From Sulfurimonas gotlandica GD1 (GTDB taxonomy: Bacteria; Campylobacterota; Campylobacteria; Campylobacterales; Sulfurimonadaceae): DNA of 64,000 nt. The stretch's first letter is position 1. The number at the start of each line of letters is the position of its first letter. This document shows positions 26,877 to 35,974 of this stretch, piece by piece. The notes beneath the pieces are model-generated. The model saw nothing but the letters and a program-made list of their open reading frames with translations. It did not search any database and had not been told where the DNA came from. The translations under genes and the position numbers were made by a program. The DNA is taken from the NCBI RefSeq assembly GCF_000242915.1, contig NZ_AFRZ01000001.1, positions 1,860,001 to 1,924,000 of the forward strand, given 5' to 3'.

Positions 26877-27932
26877 TCAAGAAGTCAAGAAAAGTGCAAT
26901 CTCATCTGCTAAAAGGTAGTCATAGTTGTAAAATGTAGCATTTTCAAAGTAAAGTTTATTTTCATCTACTAGAATATCAGCTCTTTTTTGTTCTTTAGAG
27001 TTTAAAATGCTAGTCTCTACACCAATGAATGAGCGAAGACCTAGAAATATTTGCTCTATTTTTTTATCTTCAATAGTTAAATCTTCGACTTTTATGTCAA
27101 AAGGATTTTTTATATAATCTTCTACAACGCTAGTTGGATAAAATCTTTGTAGTCCAAGTTTTCCAACTGCTCCACTTCCTAAGCCTATATAGTCTTTATA
27201 TTCCCAATATCCAGTATTGTGAGTACTTTTGTATGTTCCAAAATTACTTATCTCATATTGTTTAAACCCTGATGTTATTATTGTCTCAAAAATCCAATTT
27301 GTAAGTTCTAATGTTTCTTTGGACATATAAGGCTTTGACTCAAACGGTGTGCCTTCTTCTATGGTCAGAGCATAAGCGCTAAGATGGTTTATGGGTAGTG
27401 AAAAAGCTGTTTTTAGGTCGTTTTGTAAAAGTTCTTTAGTATCTCCAAGAGTTGCATATATCAAATCTAAGGAAAGATTTTTATAACCTATATTATGTGC
27501 GTTTAATATTGCTTTTTTTGCATCTTGGACATTGTGAGCACGATTTAGGAGTTTTAATTTTTTGTCGTTGAAGCTCTGAACTCCAAAACTGATGCGGTTT
27601 ACACCTAAGTCAAACATCCCCTGCAGCCAAGTTTTTGTCGCACTGTTTGGATTCGCCTCACTTGTTATTTCTATATGATTTTGAAGATATGGTTTTATCA
27701 GTTCAAATATAGGTTTATATAGTTGTGGTGAAACTGTTGAGGGGGTACCTCCACCTATAAAGACAGATTCTATTGATTTAGAACTTGCATCAAATCTCTT
27801 AAGCTCAAAATCTAATTGAGCTAAGAGAGCATCCATGTATTGCTCTTTAAGATGAAACTTGTCTACATAAGAGTTAAAAGCACAGTATGAACACTTAGAA
27901 TCACAAAATGGAATATGAATATATAGTAGCAT
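26877..27932 (-). CDS. hemW: Radical SAM haem chaperone HemW-like (HemN family)
   Basis: The 351-residue protein has the radical SAM cluster motif CDSKCSYC (Cys10, Cys14, Cys17). The position where coproporphyrinogen oxidase HemN has a fourth cysteine is Phe, as in HemW. GGGTPSTV, ITSEANPN, GVNRISFGVQSF and LSAYALTIEEGTPF are family signatures. HemW binds haem and helps insert it into respiratory proteins. Such genes are often labelled oxygen-independent coproporphyrinogen III oxidase, but the missing cysteine argues against that. It starts the hemW-tatB-tatC-queA run. Confidence 0.88.
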   Translation of the reverse strand: MLLYIHIPFCDSKCSYCAFNSYVDKFHLKEQYMDALLAQLDFELKRFDASSKSIESVFIGGGTPSTVSPQLYKPIFELIKPYLQNHIEITSEANPNSATKTWLQGMFDLGVNRISFGVQSFNDKKLKLLNRAHNVQDAKKAILNAHNIGYKNLSLDLIYATLGDTKELLQNDLKTAFSLPINHLSAYALTIEEGTPFESKPYMSKETLELTNWIFETIITSGFKQYEISNFGTYKSTHNTGYWEYKDYIGLGSGAVGKLGLQRFYPTSVVEDYIKNPFDIKVEDLTIEDKKIEQIFLGLRSFIGVETSILNSKEQKRADILVDENKLYFENATFYNYDYLLADEIALFLTS

Positions 27933-28047
27933 TCTTTATTGTCCTTATTTAGCATGAAAGTATAGCAAAGTTTAATATTACTAAAAGAATAAAGATATAT
28001 AATTGGTCATTAAATATTATTATAATATAACTAAAAAAGTATGGTTT

Positions 28048-30603
28048 ATGAATCAAGATACAAAATTATTAAAGAACATCAAACTTTTATATGTTGAAGA
28101 TAACGATGATGTAAGAGAGTCAACTCTAGAAATTTTAGAATATTATTTTAAAGATATCACGATTGCAAGAGATGGAGAAGAGGGGTTTGAGCTTTACGAA
28201 AAGTCTTATCAAGCAACAAACTCATACTTTCATATAGTTGTTAGTGATATAGAGATGCCAAAAATGAATGGCGTCGATATGTGTAAAAAAATTAAAGAGA
28301 TAAATACAGATCAACTGCTAGTGCTACTGACAGCACATGATAGCCAAGAGTACTTGATGGAAGCAATCAATACCGGGATTGATAGGTTTATCACTAAACC
28401 TGTAATAAGTGTAGATGACTTAATAAATCCATTGATAGATTTGTCTAAGAAAATCATGCTAGAAGCTGAATTCAATAAACGAGATTTTCTATTAAAGCAA
28501 AAAAATAGAATTATTGATGAAAATATTTTTATGACCGTTTCTGATTTAAACGGAAAAATTATAGATATATCTCAGGCATACATGAATTTTACAGGGTACA
28601 CTAGAGATGAAGTGATTGGAAAAAATCATAGTATCTTTAGGAATGAGGGAGCAAATCCAGATATTATAAAAAATCTTTGGGCAACAATCTTGGCAGATAA
28701 AGAGTGGACAGGAAAGCTAAAAAATAATAAATACACAGGTGAAGAGTATTGGATTAGTTCAACAATAAGTCCACTTTATGATATCAACCATAAAAAAATA
28801 GGTTATACAGCTATTGTGCAAGATATTACTAACACTAAAAGACTAGAATCTCTGTCAATTACTGACGCTCTGACAGAAATCCATAACAGACGATATTTTG
28901 ATTACTCTTTAAAAAGAGAATTTAAGAGTGCAATATGGAGAAAAGAGAAGTTTGGACTTCTTATAATAGATGTAGATTTTTTTAAAGATTATAACGATTT
29001 TTACGGACATGTAAAAGGCGATAAAGTCTTAAAAATGGTAGCTACAGAAATTAAAAAAAATATAAGTGATTCAGTAGAAGATGTTTTTAGAATTGGTGGG
29101 GAAGAGTTTGCTGTTTTTATCTCAGACGCTACAGATAAAGAAGTAGAGAAAATAGCATTAGAACTAATCACAAATGTTGAACTATTAGAAATAGAACATG
29201 AAAAGAGCTCAGTCTCAAAATTTATAACTATCTCTATCGGTGCTGTAAATATTGATGGCTCTGAAAATATTATGTCAAATGAAGATTTATATAATTTAGC
29301 AGACAACAACCTTTATAAAGCAAAAGAAGGTGGACGAAACAGAGTGGTTTATAATGTAAATACATCTTCAATAAACACACTTAAGAACTTAGATGTTATT
29401 ACAAAATTACCTAATAGACAATCTCTCATTCATGACCTCTCGCTAATTCAAGAAGAAGCTATGTTAGTTCTTCTTCATATAAATCAGATTAACTCTATTA
29501 AAGATTTATATGGAATTGAAGCAGTTGGTGATATGGTCTCTCAAAAGGCAAAACAGTTAAGTCAGATTATCATAGATGATAATGTGACTCTCTATAGTTT
29601 AAATATGCAAGAGTTTGCGATCTTAGTAACTTCAAGAATTCTTTTCGATAAATATTTGGCACTTCTTAAGTACTCTATTTTAACAAATAGTGATGAAAAT
29701 ATTTACTATGCAGATGATGAGAATTATTTGGTCCCAGATTTTACAGCCGGTGTATCTTATGGAATGTTGAACATATTTAATCAAGCAGATATAGTCTTGC
29801 AAGAAGCTATTATGGCTAAAAAGAATCTAATAATATATAAGAATAACCAGACTACTTTAGAGCTTCAGAAGTCAACATTAAATAGGCTTCGAGTTTACAA
29901 AAAAGCACTACATAGCGGAAATATAATCCCTTATTTTCAACCTATTATAGATGTAAGAGATAACTCGATATTAAAATATGAAGCATTGGCTAGACTACTC
30001 ACTGACACAGGAGAGATAGTAACTCCATACTACTTTTTGGACTCTGCAAAACAAGACAATACTTTTGAGTTTTTTACAAGACAAATGATGCAAAAAGTAT
30101 TTAATATTTATGCTAAAAAGAAAACAGATATCTCTATAAATATTACATACGAAAATATCAACTCAGAAAGTATGCAGGCATATATAAAAAATAGACTTGA
30201 AAAATATGGTGGAGATGGAATAACATTTGAAATTGTAGAGTCAGAAGATATAGAAGATTATGAGCTCATAGAAGATTTTATACTAATGCTAAAAGAGTAT
30301 AACTGCAAGGTTTCCATAGATGATTTTGGCTCAGGGTACTCAAACTTTACCAATATAATAAAGCTTAACATTGATTATATAAAACTGGATGGTTCTCTAA
30401 TAGAAAAATTAAACATAGATAAAAATGTTGAACATATGATAACAGCACTTTTATCTTTTGCAAAAAATGCAGGTATTAAGACAATAGCTGAGTTTGTAAG
30501 TACAAAAGAATTAGACAAAAAAGTTAGAGAGCTTGGAGTGGACTACATACAGGGTTATTTATATGGTGAGCCAAAGAGTGCAGAAAGCTACGATATAGTT
30601 TAA
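28048..30603 (+). CDS. REC-PAS-GGDEF-GGDEF(degenerate)-EAL signalling protein
   Basis: From ATG 28048 the protein has 851 residues; a frame extending to 28003 gives an unlikely hydrophobic start. Domains in order: a receiver (about 8-125, phospho-acceptor Asp67, Lys in TKPV); a PAS domain (about 155-265, FTGYTRDEVIGKNHS); a GGDEF domain with intact GGEEF (350-354); a second GGDEF-like unit without signature (about 430-585); and an EAL domain with EAL at 645-647 and DDFGSGYSN from 758. It could both make and degrade c-di-GMP under control of an unseen histidine kinase. No helix suggests membrane location. It lies between hemW and rppH, which are neighbours in Campylobacter as I recall. Confidence 0.88.
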   Translation: MNQDTKLLKNIKLLYVEDNDDVRESTLEILEYYFKDITIARDGEEGFELYEKSYQATNSYFHIVVSDIEMPKMNGVDMCKKIKEINTDQLLVLLTAHDSQEYLMEAINTGIDRFITKPVISVDDLINPLIDLSKKIMLEAEFNKRDFLLKQKNRIIDENIFMTVSDLNGKIIDISQAYMNFTGYTRDEVIGKNHSIFRNEGANPDIIKNLWATILADKEWTGKLKNNKYTGEEYWISSTISPLYDINHKKIGYTAIVQDITNTKRLESLSITDALTEIHNRRYFDYSLKREFKSAIWRKEKFGLLIIDVDFFKDYNDFYGHVKGDKVLKMVATEIKKNISDSVEDVFRIGGEEFAVFISDATDKEVEKIALELITNVELLEIEHEKSSVSKFITISIGAVNIDGSENIMSNEDLYNLADNNLYKAKEGGRNRVVYNVNTSSINTLKNLDVITKLPNRQSLIHDLSLIQEEAMLVLLHINQINSIKDLYGIEAVGDMVSQKAKQLSQIIIDDNVTLYSLNMQEFAILVTSRILFDKYLALLKYSILTNSDENIYYADDENYLVPDFTAGVSYGMLNIFNQADIVLQEAIMAKKNLIIYKNNQTTLELQKSTLNRLRVYKKALHSGNIIPYFQPIIDVRDNSILKYEALARLLTDTGEIVTPYYFLDSAKQDNTFEFFTRQMMQKVFNIYAKKKTDISINITYENINSESMQAYIKNRLEKYGGDGITFEIVESEDIEDYELIEDFILMLKEYNCKVSIDDFGSGYSNFTNIIKLNIDYIKLDGSLIEKLNIDKNVEHMITALLSFAKNAGIKTIAEFVSTKELDKKVRELGVDYIQGYLYGEPKSAESYDIV

Positions 30604-30625
30604 CTTCTTTTAATAGCTACTTTAG

Positions 30626-30631
30626 TATAAT
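30626..30631 (+). promoter_or_regulatory. -10 box of the rppH-lysC-hobA-holB-folP operon
   Basis: TTTAGTATAATCGCG gives TATAAT at 30626-30631 behind T-rich DNA. The next gene starts at 30660, implying a leader of about 20 nt. The tight gene spacing that follows makes this the likely promoter of the whole operon. Confidence 0.65.
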
Positions 30632-30659
30632 CGCGTTTATTATAAATTTAGGTGTTTAA

Positions 30660-31130
30660 ATGAACGAAAAAGATTTATATCGTCCTAATGTTGCGATGAT
30701 TATTGTTTCAAACAATTATCCTCAAAAAAAAGAGATTTTTATAGCGCAAAGAAATGATTTAACTGATATATGGCAGTTTCCTCAAGGTGGTATAGATGAA
30801 GGTGAAGAAGTACATGAAGCACTTTTTCGTGAGCTAGAAGAAGAGATAGGTACTGATAAAGTCAAGATTATCGCTGAATATCCTACCTGGATATCATATG
30901 ATTTTCCTCCTAAGATAGCTAAGAATATGAAACCCTATAAGGGACAAAAGCAGAAATATTTTTTAGTAAAATTAAAAAAGAGTGCGAAGATAGATATAAA
31001 TACTGCTCATCCTGAATTTAGTGATTATAAATTTGTTAGTGTAGATGTAGCTTTAAACTTAAGTGCATCTTTTAAGCAGGCAGTCTATAAGACTGTGATT
31101 AAACATTTCAAAAATGAAGGTTATCTTTAG
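30660..31130 (+). CDS. rppH: RNA pyrophosphohydrolase (RppH / NudH)
   Basis: RppH removes pyrophosphate from 5' ends of mRNA to start decay. The 156-residue Nudix protein has the box GGIDEGEEVHEAL plus RELEEEIG at about 43-65, with QFPQGG before it, all typical of RppH rather than general Nudix enzymes. The YRPNVAMIIVS opening and the WISYDFP stretch are also characteristic. It ends at the base before the lysC start, so translation is coupled. Confidence 0.93.
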   Translation: MNEKDLYRPNVAMIIVSNNYPQKKEIFIAQRNDLTDIWQFPQGGIDEGEEVHEALFRELEEEIGTDKVKIIAEYPTWISYDFPPKIAKNMKPYKGQKQKYFLVKLKKSAKIDINTAHPEFSDYKFVSVDVALNLSASFKQAVYKTVIKHFKNEGYL

Positions 31131-32342
31131 ATGTTAATAGTTCAAAAATTTGGTGGAACAAGTGTCGGTGATTTAGAACGCATTCAAAATGTGGCAAATC
31201 GTGTAGCGGAGACTAAAAAAGCTGGTAATGATGTGATTGTAGTTGTATCTGCGATGAGTGGAGAGACAAATAAACTAGTTGAATATGCGGAACATTTTTC
31301 ATCTAATCCAGCAAGAGCTGAGATGGATATGTTACTTAGTTCTGGAGAAAGAGTAACAGCTTCTCTTTTATCTATTGCTTTAAATGAAATGGGGCATAAT
31401 ACTGTTTCTATGACTGGCAGAAAAGCTGGAATTATTACAGATAATCTTCATACTAAAGCACGTATAGAGGAGATAGATCCTACAACTATGAACAATGCTC
31501 TGAAAGAGGGCAAGATTATTGTTGTTGCTGGTTTTCAGGGAGTCTCGCTTGAAGGTAATGTTACTACACTTGGTCGTGGAGGCAGTGATTTAAGTGCTGT
31601 TGCGATTGCTGGGGCTGTAAAAGCAGACCTTTGTGAGATATATACGGACGTTAGTGGCATCTACACAACTGATCCTCGTATAGAACCAAAGGCTAGAAAA
31701 CTAGACCTTATATCTTATGATGAGATGCTGGAATTAGCATCTTTAGGTGCAAAAGTACTTCAAAATCGCTCAGTAGAGTTAGCAAAAAAATTAAATGTAA
31801 ATCTAGTAACAAGAACAAGTTTCTCAAATGAAGAGGGAACACTAATAACAAAGGAAGAAAATATCATGGAAAAACCATTAGTAAGCGGAATAGCATTAGA
31901 TAAAAATCAGGCTCGTATCTCTTTAATGGGTGTAACAGATCGACCAGGAATAGCATCAGATATATTTGGTAAATTAGCTGCAAGCGATGTAAACATTGAT
32001 ATGATTATTCAAAATAAAGCTCATGATGGCACAACAAATATTGACTTTACAGTTGCTAAAGGTGACCTATATGATGCTAAAAATGTTGTAGATGGCTTCG
32101 TAAAAAGTGGTGAAATTAAGGCTGATTCTTACAATGAACAAATTTGTAAAGTCTCTATTGTTGGTGTAGGCATGAAATCACATACTGGTGTTGCTGCAAA
32201 AGCTTTCTTAACAATGGCAAATGATAATATAAACATAAATATGATCTCAACTTCAGAAATAAAAGTTTCTATGGTAATAGATGAAAAATATGCGGAGCTT
32301 GCTGTTAGAAGTCTGCATAATGCGTATGAGCTGGACAAGTAA
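31131..32342 (+). CDS. lysC: Aspartate kinase
   Basis: LysC phosphorylates aspartate at the head of the lysine, threonine, methionine and diaminopimelate pathways. The 403-residue protein has KFGGTSVG (6-13), TLGRGGSDLSAVA and ITDNLHTKARI in the kinase domain, and two ACT domains from about 255 to 400 for feedback control. An internal in-frame ATG at 31866 with AAGGAAG (31851-31857) upstream could yield a separate ACT-only subunit. No lysine riboswitch is seen before the operon. Confidence 0.95.
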   Translation: MLIVQKFGGTSVGDLERIQNVANRVAETKKAGNDVIVVVSAMSGETNKLVEYAEHFSSNPARAEMDMLLSSGERVTASLLSIALNEMGHNTVSMTGRKAGIITDNLHTKARIEEIDPTTMNNALKEGKIIVVAGFQGVSLEGNVTTLGRGGSDLSAVAIAGAVKADLCEIYTDVSGIYTTDPRIEPKARKLDLISYDEMLELASLGAKVLQNRSVELAKKLNVNLVTRTSFSNEEGTLITKEENIMEKPLVSGIALDKNQARISLMGVTDRPGIASDIFGKLAASDVNIDMIIQNKAHDGTTNIDFTVAKGDLYDAKNVVDGFVKSGEIKADSYNEQICKVSIVGVGMKSHTGVAAKAFLTMANDNININMISTSEIKVSMVIDEKYAELAVRSLHNAYELDK

Positions 32343-32348
32343 TAGTTA

Positions 32349-32897
32349 ATGCAGGATTTTGCACAGTGGAGTTTGGATGTTATTCGAGAAGATGGAGCAT
32401 CCCTTAGTTGGTTAGAAGAGCAAAGATTTGACTGGACTAACCCTCTATCCTTAGCTCTAGAGCAGATTTTAAACGGTAAAACTATTATTCTTATAACTGA
32501 TGAAAAAAGAAAATGGTTGGAGACGTATATCTTATCTTCAATCAATGCTATGAATCTTGATAGACCGCTATTACCAATTGTAAGCATGGATAGCCTTTAC
32601 CAACACTATAAACACGTTAGTGGTGGAGAGATGATAGACGTAGTTGAAGATATGATTTCACTCTCTTACAAAGATGATTACTTCTTTTGGTATATAGGAA
32701 AGGGTGATGACAAAAGAGCTGACATTGCTAAAAGGAAAGATAACAGCTATTTTTGGATTTTTGATGAAGAGTTTCACAATGGTTTTACATTGAAATCTTA
32801 CGACCCAATTATAGATATCAAACTTTTACAACTTTATAAACTTTTTGACGCGTCGCTTAATGCTACAATATTTGGAGAAGTGGATGTTGGATCCTGA
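32349..32897 (+). CDS. hobA: DnaA-binding replication regulator HobA
   Basis: HobA is a Campylobacterota protein, structurally related to DiaA, that tetramerises and binds DnaA domain I to promote initiation at oriC. The 182-residue length fits. The identification rests on the FAQWSLDVIREDG opening, the LEEQRFDW segment, and the location between lysC and holB, the same order as I recall for Helicobacter pylori lysC-hobA-holB-folP. It starts 6 nt after lysC and its end overlaps holB by 14 nt. Confidence 0.88.
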   Translation: MQDFAQWSLDVIREDGASLSWLEEQRFDWTNPLSLALEQILNGKTIILITDEKRKWLETYILSSINAMNLDRPLLPIVSMDSLYQHYKHVSGGEMIDVVEDMISLSYKDDYFFWYIGKGDDKRADIAKRKDNSYFWIFDEEFHNGFTLKSYDPIIDIKLLQLYKLFDASLNATIFGEVDVGS

Positions 32898-33501
32898 TAC
32901 TATAAAAGGGCATATTTTAATCTCCAGTGATATTGAAGCTGAGGTTGAAAAGCTAAAACTGTTGCTAAAATCAAACAGAGTTGTTGCTTTTGTGCAAGAG
33001 AAGTTTCTTATTGAACATGCAAAAGCTGTTGTAGCAGAAGCTTACATAAGTGAATCTAAAACTAAGTATATTATTTTAGGCGCTTTAGAGTTTAATGCAG
33101 TCTCTCAAAACTCTCTTTTAAAAGTTTTAGAAGAGCCGCCAAGAAATATAGAATTTATAATAATCTCCCCAACAAAATCAAATCTTCTTCCAACAGTTCG
33201 CTCTAGACTTCCAATAATAAAAGGTCAATTGTCACAAATTGAGAAAGAGTGTGAACTTAACCTTGCCAGATTGGATTATGATGCTGTATTTTCATTTTTA
33301 AAAACAAATTCTAGAATTACAAGAAATGAAGCGAAGGCAACAGTTGAAGCTCTTTACAATAGAGCAACAGTCGTGGATATGTTAATCCTTTCTCAAAAGC
33401 AACTGGATAACTTTGATATGGCATATAGACTTTTAGAGTTGAACTCAAGACCGCAGAGTGTTTTAGCACTTATTCTTATGGGATTTATAGATGCAAATTG
33501 A
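32884..33501 (+). CDS. holB: DNA polymerase III delta-prime subunit (HolB), short form
   Basis: The delta-prime subunit is part of the clamp loader. The protein is only 205 residues, as usual in this phylum, where the C-terminal collar domain is reduced. It keeps NSLLKVLEEPPRNIEF and the arginine-finger region LLPTVRSRLPII. It has no Walker A, as expected for a non-ATPase clamp-loader subunit. I use ATG 32884 because GGAG at 32874-32877 lies 6 nt upstream; a longer frame begins at 32845 but has no ribosome site. It overlaps folP by 11 nt. Confidence 0.85.
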   Translation: MLDPDTIKGHILISSDIEAEVEKLKLLLKSNRVVAFVQEKFLIEHAKAVVAEAYISESKTKYIILGALEFNAVSQNSLLKVLEEPPRNIEFIIISPTKSNLLPTVRSRLPIIKGQLSQIEKECELNLARLDYDAVFSFLKTNSRITRNEAKATVEALYNRATVVDMLILSQKQLDNFDMAYRLLELNSRPQSVLALILMGFIDAN

Positions 33502-34633
33502 GAAACTATCAAATAACATAGAGACGAAAAAATATTTAACAGAGTTAGGTGTAGATGGTGCTGGAGTTAACATATTAGCTTCAAAAATGACTAATCACAT
33601 TATCTATATTAGAGACTTACATGTTGGTGCTGCAAATATATTAAAGCAAGATGCTCTCTCTATCGGTGCTGATTTAGCTGTTCCAAAAGGAACAATAGTA
33701 GCCGAGACACCTCTTGTTGATTGTATTTTGATAGCTACAACTGCACAGTTAAAGACTCTGAGTAAAAAAGAGTTGGCACAGCCATTTGGATTAAAAATCC
33801 TAGCAAAAAAACTAGATGAATTTATTAAAATAAAAAAAGCAAAAAAAATAGAGATTATGGGTGTTATAAATGCAAATGATGATAGTTTTTTCTCTTCAAG
33901 CAGATTTGTAGATAGTGATGCTATTTTCTCAATAGAGAAGATGATAGAAGATGGTGCAGATATTATAGATATAGGCGGAGTATCTTCAGCACCAAATTCA
34001 AAACTAGTAGATGCAAAAGAAGAGTTGCGTAGAGTTAAACCAATACTTCAGGCAATAAAAGAACAAAAGTTATATGAAAGAGTTAACTTTAGCATCGATA
34101 GTTACGAGCCATTAGTTGTAGAACAAGCGCTGGATAGTGGTTTTAAAATAGTTAACGATATAACTGGACTAGCAAATGATGAGATTTGTAAGTTAGTTGC
34201 AAACTATAATGCAAGAGCTATAATCATGCATATGCAAGGAACGCCACAAACAATGCAGATAGCACCTAAATATGAAAATATTATTAGTGATATGTATACT
34301 TTTTTTGAGCAGAGAATAGAAAAAGCTGAGAGTTTTGGTGTTAAAGATATAAGTTTAGATGTTGGCATAGGTTTTGGAAAAACATTAGAGCAAAACCTGC
34401 AGCTCATAAAGCATCTGGAGCATTTTTTAACTCTAAATAAGCCAATTTTAGTTGGTGCTTCGAGAAAATCTATGATAGATCAAATATCAAAGTCATTACC
34501 TAAAGATAGACTTGCTGGTACTCTGGCTTTGCATCTAGAAGCAATCAGAAATGGCGCTTCAATAATTCGTGTTCATGATGTGGCAGAACATATTCAAGCT
34601 ATTAAAATTAAGCAGGCCCTAGACGCAATATAA
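33491..34633 (+). CDS. folP: Dihydropteroate synthase with long N-terminal extension
   Basis: FolP condenses p-aminobenzoate with dihydropterin pyrophosphate in folate synthesis. The catalytic barrel begins near residue 118 with MGVINANDDSFFSSSRF (usually MGILNVTPDSFSDGG). It continues with IDIGGVSSAP, SIDSYEP, IVNDITG, IIMHMQGTPQTMQ, LDVGIGFGKT and LVGASRKS. The first 115 or so residues form an extra domain, making 380 residues against about 270-280 elsewhere. Similar extensions are known in Campylobacter. It ends the rppH operon; the CBS-GGDEF gene follows 9 nt later. Confidence 0.93.
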   Translation: MQIEKLSNNIETKKYLTELGVDGAGVNILASKMTNHIIYIRDLHVGAANILKQDALSIGADLAVPKGTIVAETPLVDCILIATTAQLKTLSKKELAQPFGLKILAKKLDEFIKIKKAKKIEIMGVINANDDSFFSSSRFVDSDAIFSIEKMIEDGADIIDIGGVSSAPNSKLVDAKEELRRVKPILQAIKEQKLYERVNFSIDSYEPLVVEQALDSGFKIVNDITGLANDEICKLVANYNARAIIMHMQGTPQTMQIAPKYENIISDMYTFFEQRIEKAESFGVKDISLDVGIGFGKTLEQNLQLIKHLEHFLTLNKPILVGASRKSMIDQISKSLPKDRLAGTLALHLEAIRNGASIIRVHDVAEHIQAIKIKQALDAI

Positions 34634-34642
34634 AGGAGTTTT

Positions 34643-35974
34643 ATGAAGTTTCCAAATATAGGCGACATTGCTACCAAATCAGTAGTCTCTATTGATATGA
34701 AAAGTACATTTAACGAAGCTATGAGTAAGATGCTAGAAAATGAACATAGGAATATAATAGTAAAAGATATAAATGATTTTTATATAATGAGTATTATTGA
34801 TGTGTTAAATATACAAACCAAAGAGGTTAACACAGATATACCTCTATGCGATTTACAGCTATTTAAAATTCCAACAATAAATAAAGATAAAAATATTTTA
34901 GACACTTTAGAATATTTGAATAATTCTATAGAATATATCTGCGTAATTAATGATGATAATTCTCTTTATGGATTAGTTACACATACGGATATCACTAGCA
35001 ACATAGATCCAGACACGCTAATGGACAATTATCGTTTGCAGGACTTTTTAAAGCTTGGGCGTAGAATGAAGTGGGTTCATAAAGATGAAAAAATAGTATT
35101 TCTACTTAAGGATATGGTTAATAATTTTTATGATAATGTAGTTGTAGTTGAAGATTTAAAGCCAATAGGTATTTTTACTACAAAAGATATAATGAGTCTA
35201 ATTAAAAATAAAATTGATTTGGATGTTGCAATAAAAGAGTATATGTCATCTCCTGTTGATTCTATCAATAAAAACTCATCAGTTAGAGAAGCACTTGCTT
35301 TTATTAAAGAGAGACACTATAAAAGAGTTATAGTTATAGATGATGAAGGAAGTCTATCTGGTATTATTTCACAAAAAGAGCTGATTTCTTTAACCTACTC
35401 TAAATGGGCTATGTTGATGAAAGAGTATCAGGATGAATTAAGTGAAATAAACTTGATGCTTCAAAATAAAAATATAGAGTATGAGAATATTGCATCTACG
35501 GACGCTCTAACGGGACTCTATACTAGACATAAGTTTTTTCAGCTATATCTATCATCATATACATCTATGGTTCAAAGACATAATTATATGTCTTTAATAC
35601 TAGTAGATATAGACTACTTTAAAAAAGTTAATGATGTTTATGGACATAATGCAGGAGATAAAACTCTTGTGCAAGTTGCACATACACTTTTAAAAATACT
35701 TAGAAATGTTGATGTTGTTTGCAGATGGGGTGGGGAAGAGTTTCTTATAATGCTACCAACTGCTGATATGGAACATGCTATATTTATTGCTCAAAAGTTA
35801 AGAGTATCAATAGAAGAGTTATCTATAGATGTGGTTGGAAACGTAACAGCCAGTTTTGGAGTTTCTCAAGTTAGAGAAGGCGAAGAGATGCAAGACGCTA
35901 TAGATAGAGCTGATAAAGCTCTATATCTTGCAAAAGACTCAGGTCGTAATTGTGTTAAATGCGAGATGGATTAA
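34643..35974 (+). CDS. Diguanylate cyclase with two CBS pairs
   Basis: The 443-residue protein has four CBS-like repeats (roughly 5-125 and 130-250), short coiled coil, then a GGDEF domain with intact RWGGEEF (363-367) and STDALTGLYTRHKF at its start. CBS pairs usually bind adenine nucleotides, so c-di-GMP synthesis may respond to energy status; this is inference. No RxxD inhibitory site is obvious. A strong AAAGGAG ribosome site precedes ATG 34643. It follows folP after 9 nt and overlaps the convergent pit gene by 4 nt. Confidence 0.88.
   Translation: MKFPNIGDIATKSVVSIDMKSTFNEAMSKMLENEHRNIIVKDINDFYIMSIIDVLNIQTKEVNTDIPLCDLQLFKIPTINKDKNILDTLEYLNNSIEYICVINDDNSLYGLVTHTDITSNIDPDTLMDNYRLQDFLKLGRRMKWVHKDEKIVFLLKDMVNNFYDNVVVVEDLKPIGIFTTKDIMSLIKNKIDLDVAIKEYMSSPVDSINKNSSVREALAFIKERHYKRVIVIDDEGSLSGIISQKELISLTYSKWAMLMKEYQDELSEINLMLQNKNIEYENIASTDALTGLYTRHKFFQLYLSSYTSMVQRHNYMSLILVDIDYFKKVNDVYGHNAGDKTLVQVAHTLLKILRNVDVVCRWGGEEFLIMLPTADMEHAIFIAQKLRVSIEELSIDVVGNVTASFGVSQVREGEEMQDAIDRADKALYLAKDSGRNCVKCEMD

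Noticed and set aside
31000-31131. Lysine riboswitch before lysC
   Set aside because: lysC starts at the base after rppH, so there is no leader that could hold a riboswitch, and the operon promoter leader is only about 20 nt.
32845-32883. Longer start of holB
   Set aside because: No ribosome site supports it, while GGAG precedes ATG 32884 at normal spacing. The extra residues lie inside hobA.
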